A stretch of 64,000 nt of DNA, taken from assembly GCF_000149955.1 (NCBI RefSeq), contig NC_030990.1, forward strand, positions 1,302,001-1,366,000, given 5' to 3'. This DNA comes from Fusarium oxysporum f. sp. lycopersici 4287 (Eukaryota > Ascomycota > Sordariomycetes > Hypocreales > Nectriaceae). The translations under genes and the position numbers were made by a program. Positions 59,627 to 64,000 of this stretch are shown here, in pieces (positions within the stretch are counted from its first letter, which is position 1; each line of letters starts with the position of its first letter). The notes beneath the pieces are model-generated. The model was not told the origin of the DNA, ran no database searches, and saw only the letters and a list, made by a program, of their open reading frames with translations.

Positions 59627-62346
59627 GAACTCATCGTTCGTATCATGAGACGGAGCTACCGCACAACTTGAATATGACTCGGCAGCGTCACGCATTTCAT
59701 TTCACCAAATTTTATAACAGTACTACCATACGGGAGGCACAACAGCGGTTTTATTTTTAAGAAAGAAAAAAGCAGAATTTACAGAAGCGCGGGTGTTTTA
59801 AAAGGAGTTGAAAAATTGGACTCTTCTAGAGGCCACAACGAAGCGGTTGATTTTCTTTGGGTGGTTGTCTGAACACAATGATGCAGGGGATTCGCCCTTA
59901 CCTTTCACTTTTTGCTATTTTGATACCAATTGCATCAAGCCCTGCCGAAGCCTCTCCGGTTTCCTTCATTTAAGGACAGCTTGGCTTATCGTTCTATTAA
60001 TTGGCGGTCTTTGTAAGGGGATGTAAGGGAGCGGGTGGCTTGGTTCATGATTTACGGCGGTCTAGGAAAAGGAGGTTTTATCTGCCAGAGAAGTCTTGTC
60101 TTTTTCTTGTTTCTTTCGTCTCCTCAGTTCTTCGTCTTTTCTTTACGGTTGTCCAAACGCGAGTGTACGCACTGGCTTCAATTGCTTTTTGGAGTTGTAT
60201 GAATGGATATACCATGGGTTATTAGACCATTTTACGAGCGTTCGTATACTGAATATCGAGTTACTGGACTCACAATTAGATGGCAGCATCTGAAATAATG
60301 AAATGGGAGCAAAAAAAGGTCGAAAGTAGCCACAGGGGGGCGAAATCGAGAAATTGGCGTCAAGATAGTAGATAATATGAATTTAACAAACATATTAGAA
60401 GAAGAACACTCCAGAGCCTTTCACTATGACCAAAGACGTTTCGATTGACAAACAGACAGATAAACAAACAAACAAACCAGTGCGAGACATCACCGCTAAG
60501 ATGGGGATGATTGCTGGCATCTAGCATCGTAGGCTCAAATAATAACGGCGTCTTTCTGGACCTTTCCAGCCCGGAACAAAACAACCGAACTGAACTGTTT
60601 TAGCCATAACCACCTCAGTGCCAGCCATTAAAGGAGTAAGGAAAGAGTACATGGCAAAGACGATTGCTTTGGAAACCTGTCACACAAGCTTTGTAGGGGC
60701 ACATGATAGCAGAATTCTTCAAAAGGACCCTCTAGTCTAAGTCACTGACTGCTGATCAAGAAGGCGGGGGATCACAAGTAAAACCAAGACACGGATGCCC
60801 CAAATTAGGAACCTTGGGGCTGTAATGCTGCCCAAGTCATCAGAGAGAAATTGACAAAGCTGAGCCGAGCTGTAAGGCCTCAATGGAGGATGATGATCCT
60901 GGTGCCGAGATCGAGTTATCAGGGGCTCAGATGGAGATGAGTGATGAGAGTCCAGGTACAGTATGGCTAATGTTGTCTCGCCTACAGTTGACGTTTGTCC
61001 ATATGAAAAGAGGCACTGCTCACTGTGGGGAAAAGACATCCATGAGGAAAAGGACATACCTAAGTGAGGCACCGAATGACCACGCATATTGGCAGAATGC
61101 AAGAGATATTGTAGGGGCTGATATGAAAGGTGAAGATGCCATGTGAATTCATGTGATGGTGATGCACATGCCGTTTGCTATTGAAACAAGTTACAACTCA
61201 TGAACTGAGGTTTCTCGGTTTCTTCAGACTGACTGCCCACATCCAAAGAACTTCGAACTATCGCAGAGAGCAATAACTGTTTTATCCATAGCTCACAATT
61301 ACAGTAACGCTCCCTCTACATAGCATGCGTACAAAATGCAGACTGATGTAGATTAGGGCTGCATACCTCTCTTTCTGGCTTTGATCGACAAGCCCCCCTC
61401 CCCTAAAATTCACCGCCCCGCCTCTACTCTCTTCTCCCCCTCTCCCCTGGATGGCCAGCTTCTTCCAAAGAGCCCAGCAAACTCACATGAAAATGGATCT
61501 ACTCTCATGCACACGCACATGAAGCCTCATTTCGTACCTCTGCATCTCAACTATGTGGCAGAGCACTTTGGGTGGGATCTTCCCTTCACCGCCGTAGATA
61601 ACGTTGCAATGGCACGGCCCGTCGTGTCATTGTCCGCCATTCCATTTTCCCTCCAAGTTTTAAAGAAATGAGGCTTTGCTGATCTCGAGGGCCGTAGATG
61701 CAAGGCATGCAAGTCGAAGTGGGTTTTCCTTTTTCGCCTCCACAAAGCCGTTGATGCTGCTTGTGCACACAATGCACGTTCCTTGTAATGTGTATGTGCT
61801 CTAGATGCAAGATGGGTTTCTGCTGGGGCTAAGATCGATGCGCCTAGACCAGAGGCTGGAGACGTTGGTTCTAAAGGCCGTTGCAGGGCTGGCTGAGACG
61901 GGGAGTGCAGGCGCAGATACACACGCAAGCGACGTGTATGATCCATTCATTGTCCACATAAGACGGCCGTTTCATCGGAGTGGCAAGATACACAGACAAG
62001 ACGAGGCGGGAGACAACAAAGACAAGACAGTGAGACCCAAAGGAGCAAGTAACTAACATTCGCGTATCAGTCCCGCCGTGTCGAAACCTGAAGTCAGCCC
62101 GAGACTGGCCTGTTGTGGACTTGGCTGCGCATGCACTCGATGCATACCATGTCCATGTCCTTGCCTATTTCTCAACAATTCGATATGCAAGGGAGTTGTG
62201 TTTTCTGTACGCATACGTAGGAATGCGTAGATTTGTATGTATATGTGCATGCATGTAGAAATTCTTCAATAAAAGCCGTACCGGTACTGCACTGACCGAC
62301 CCGCGGTGATGTTTTGAGGCCTAAAGCGGACGAAGAGTGCAACAAT
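59627..62346. other. Convergent intergenic region, C2H2 gene / URM1
   Basis: About 2.7 kb. Holds both 3' UTRs and possibly more. It contains a CAAA/CAGA-type simple repeat at about 60447-60478 and a CT-rich tract at 61385-61450 that looks like a fungal gene leader, but no coding sequence downstream of it was recognised. Confidence 0.4.
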
Positions 62347-63109
62347 CTAACCTCCATGTAGCGTTGAGACAAACAAGATGTTGTCACCGCTCTGGATCTC
62401 ATAGGCCTCCTCACCTTCGAGCTCCCAGTCTGCATCATTGATCAGAACCAGGATACCTGGTCGACTGATTGCCACCCCTATTAGCGACAAAGACAATCAA
62501 ATGAGGTAGGAGAAGAACTGGAGTGTTTTTCGAACCAACACGGCCGTGGCCATGGTCAAGGGGAGTGTGTATAGCGATAAGAAAACATAAACGGAGATAG
62601 AGAGTAATCGGTGGCCAAGACGTACAGGTGGTTGTCTAGAACAAAAAGATCTTTGCGAGAATCATCCATGACATTCTGACATAGATGGTCGATCAAATAC
62701 GCGATGTCAACGGGTTTCCCGTCCTGATCTGCCGCGGGAATGGTCAGAGCATGCTGCCTCTTGTTGGAGAAGAGCATCTCCAGGCCGCCACTGCAGTGCC
62801 ACAATGTTAGCTCAGTGAACAGGATGGCCAAGAAAAAGCAAAGAGATCGAAGAGAGTGCAGAGAAGAGACTCGTTGGAAGCGAGAATCCAGGCACAAGCG
62901 TGGTTCAGGTGGACACTCCCGTCAGGAGAAAATTTGATAGCGCAGAAGGGGGTGGGCTCGAGTCTGAGTCTGAGTCTGAGTCTGAGTCAAGACCGTGCAA
63001 GCGGGAGCTGATAGATCATATAATACATGCAAGATGAAAATCTTGGTGAAGCGACTTACGAGAACTCGACGTCGATGTTGAGCTTGGGGGCCGATGTCGA
63101 TTCAGCCAT
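62347..63109 (-). CDS. URM1: Ubiquitin-related modifier URM1
   Basis: Three exons, 63109-63060, 62790-62626 and 62464-62347, with introns of 269 and 161 bases, give 110 residues. Urm1 is a sulfur carrier: its C-terminal Gly-Gly is activated to a thiocarboxylate, which supplies sulfur for 2-thiolation of wobble uridine in tRNA; it can also be conjugated to proteins. Evidence is the N-terminal strand [20 protein letters not shown], the helix [13 protein letters not shown], the segment [18 protein letters not shown], and the end [13 protein letters not shown], with the required Gly-Gly directly before the stop. All phases close. The first intron contains a GAGTCT microsatellite. It is divergent from ELP2. 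Confidence 0.95.
62960..62988. repeat. GAGTCT hexanucleotide repeat in URM1 intron 1
   Basis: Four full units of GAGTCT plus a partial fifth. It lies wholly within the first URM1 intron, so length change would not alter the protein. Confidence 0.9.
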
Positions 63110-63642
63110 TGTGACAGAGATGTGCAAGCTGAAGCGAAGTGACGATCTGGGAGCGTGATCCTGATGCTACTGCTGTCAACTGGTCGTGACTTTGCTTTTG
63201 CAGTAGTGGATAAAAGGTGATCCCGAGGTATTGGTTGGCGGTAGCGAAACTGTGTCTAAGGTATCAAAGAGATGTGGTGTAAGAGGCTAACTATTACCCT
63301 TTTACAATGGAAACGCCAGGTTTTCTGTCCGGCAACGAGAGGAAGATGAGTAAACCAAGAGGATTGTATCGCGACTGAGAATGTTTTCACTGGTGTCTCT
63401 GTAACAATAGACCCGTGACCTTTGGTAGGCAGTTGACATTAATTGCTTTTCTTAATGTGTTGGTGTTTCAAGGCACCTGCAAGCGTGAATCGGATGACAT
63501 AAGCAAACCGGTCCAAAAATCTCAGCAGGACGTCTCTACAGCCAATCAGAAGTCAAGAAGCACACACTTTTCAGACTCATCTTTACAACCTCTAAAAATA
63601 ACGACTTCACGTCAGAGACGACGAAAGGCGATAGGGACAACA
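63110..63642. promoter_or_regulatory. Shared divergent promoter, URM1 / ELP2
   Basis: 533 bases between two start codons pointing away from each other. A CCAAT pentamer lies at 63542-63546, about 100 bases upstream of the ELP2 ATG. The arrangement allows joint control of two genes of the same tRNA modification pathway, an inference. Confidence 0.5.
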
Positions 63643-64000
63643 ATGGGCTCAAGACCCGTCTCCATCGAATATCTCTCCTCGGGGGCCAACCGGCAGACCG
63701 CTGTTGCGGACTGGAGTCAATGTGGGATTTTGGCTTTTGGAGCCGATATTAACATTGCGTTATGGCGACCTTTGGTTAGTATTCGAGTCACCTTGCTGCT
63801 TTAATGTCAATATACCCTGCTTTACGCTTCTTCCTGGCAGACCATCTAGGTGTTTTGGTACTAACATATGTGAAGTCGGAATCTCCCAAGGGAGTCACAA
63901 AGCTGCTCAATGGGCATAAGAGCACTGTCAAGGCCTTGACGTTTCTCCCCGAAGGAGACCAGGATGAAAACTCATTTCTTGTTTCTGGCTCAGACGATAA
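63643..64000 (+). CDS. ELP2: Elongator subunit ELP2, 5' part only
   Basis: Exon 1 at 63643-63774 and the start of exon 2 from 63876, running off the window. The intron of 101 bases has a GTTAGT donor, a CTAAC branch and an AAG acceptor. The translated part shows the Elp2 N-terminus: IEYLSSGANRQTAVADWS, GILAFGADINIALWRPL, then GVTKLLNGHKSTVKALTF and FLVSGSDD, the first blades of its WD40 propellers. Elp2 is a scaffold subunit of Elongator, which adds carboxymethyl-type groups to wobble uridine of tRNA. Only about 85 residues of a protein usually near 800 are present because of the window end. Confidence 0.9.

Noticed and set aside
61381..61671. 96-codon plus-strand ORF after a CT-rich tract
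   Set aside because: Starts at TTG and has no recognisable motif; the CT-rich tract alone does not make a gene.
1..64000. CRISPR arrays, rRNA genes, complete transposons
   Set aside because: No regularly spaced repeats, rRNA sequence, transposase or reverse transcriptase could be seen on either strand.

Overview
The window reads as nuclear DNA of a filamentous ascomycete, most likely a Sordariomycete close to Fusarium (inferred from gene content and protein style, not proven). The support is short introns, mostly 48-60 bases, with GTAAGT/GTATGT-type donors and CTAAC/CTGAT branch sites; single-gene transcription units on both strands; and a set of clearly fungal housekeeping proteins. I see no bacterial or viral genes, rRNA, convincing tRNA or CRISPR array.

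Layout. Positions 1-11,335 look accessory. They hold decayed coding remnants (2,907-3,406), an interrupted gene resembling the N-terminal half of secreted LysM-type proteins (4,028-4,869), an F-box/leucine-rich-repeat-like protein (5,761-7,681, minus) and a HET-domain protein (9,221-11,335, plus). From 12,013 to 41,276 the window is dense and conserved. In order it carries a very-long-chain fatty acid elongase (minus), cytochrome c oxidase subunit VI, a chromodomain protein with an HDA-complex domain (minus), the decapping exonuclease RAI1, a STE20/GCK-type kinase (minus), the cytokinesis protein CYK3, the cohesin loader SCC4/MAU2, the spliceosomal SF3b4 protein (minus), the import subunit TOM7, and an FLX1-like mitochondrial carrier. 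A broken cysteine-rich small gene follows at 41,460-41,699 (minus). Then come about 16 kb with no recognisable gene, ending at a four-finger C2H2 regulator (58,040-59,626). The right edge has URM1 (minus) and the start of ELP2 (plus), divergent from one intergenic region.

Functional links. ELO, COX6, TOM7 and the FLX1-like carrier serve membrane lipid synthesis and mitochondria. The chromodomain/HDA protein, RAI1, SF3b4 and SCC4 serve the nucleus. CYK3 and probably the kinase serve cell shape and division. URM1 and ELP2 act in two arms of the same pathway, 2-thiolation and Elongator modification of the tRNA wobble uridine.

Main points of interest. The kinase keeps its glycine loop, lysine, DFG and APE, but its HRD catalytic loop is missing; in its place is a segment of about 111 bases that in another frame reads as a CCHC zinc knuckle like those of retroelement gag proteins. 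Others are a perfect RFX X-box upstream of CYK3, an 8-base micro-exon in RAI1, several stop-free introns whose length is a multiple of three (one inside the kinase ATP loop), and the 16-kb gene-free block upstream of the C2H2 regulator. Exon boundaries were worked out by hand from splice signals, reading phase and family conservation. No homology search was run.
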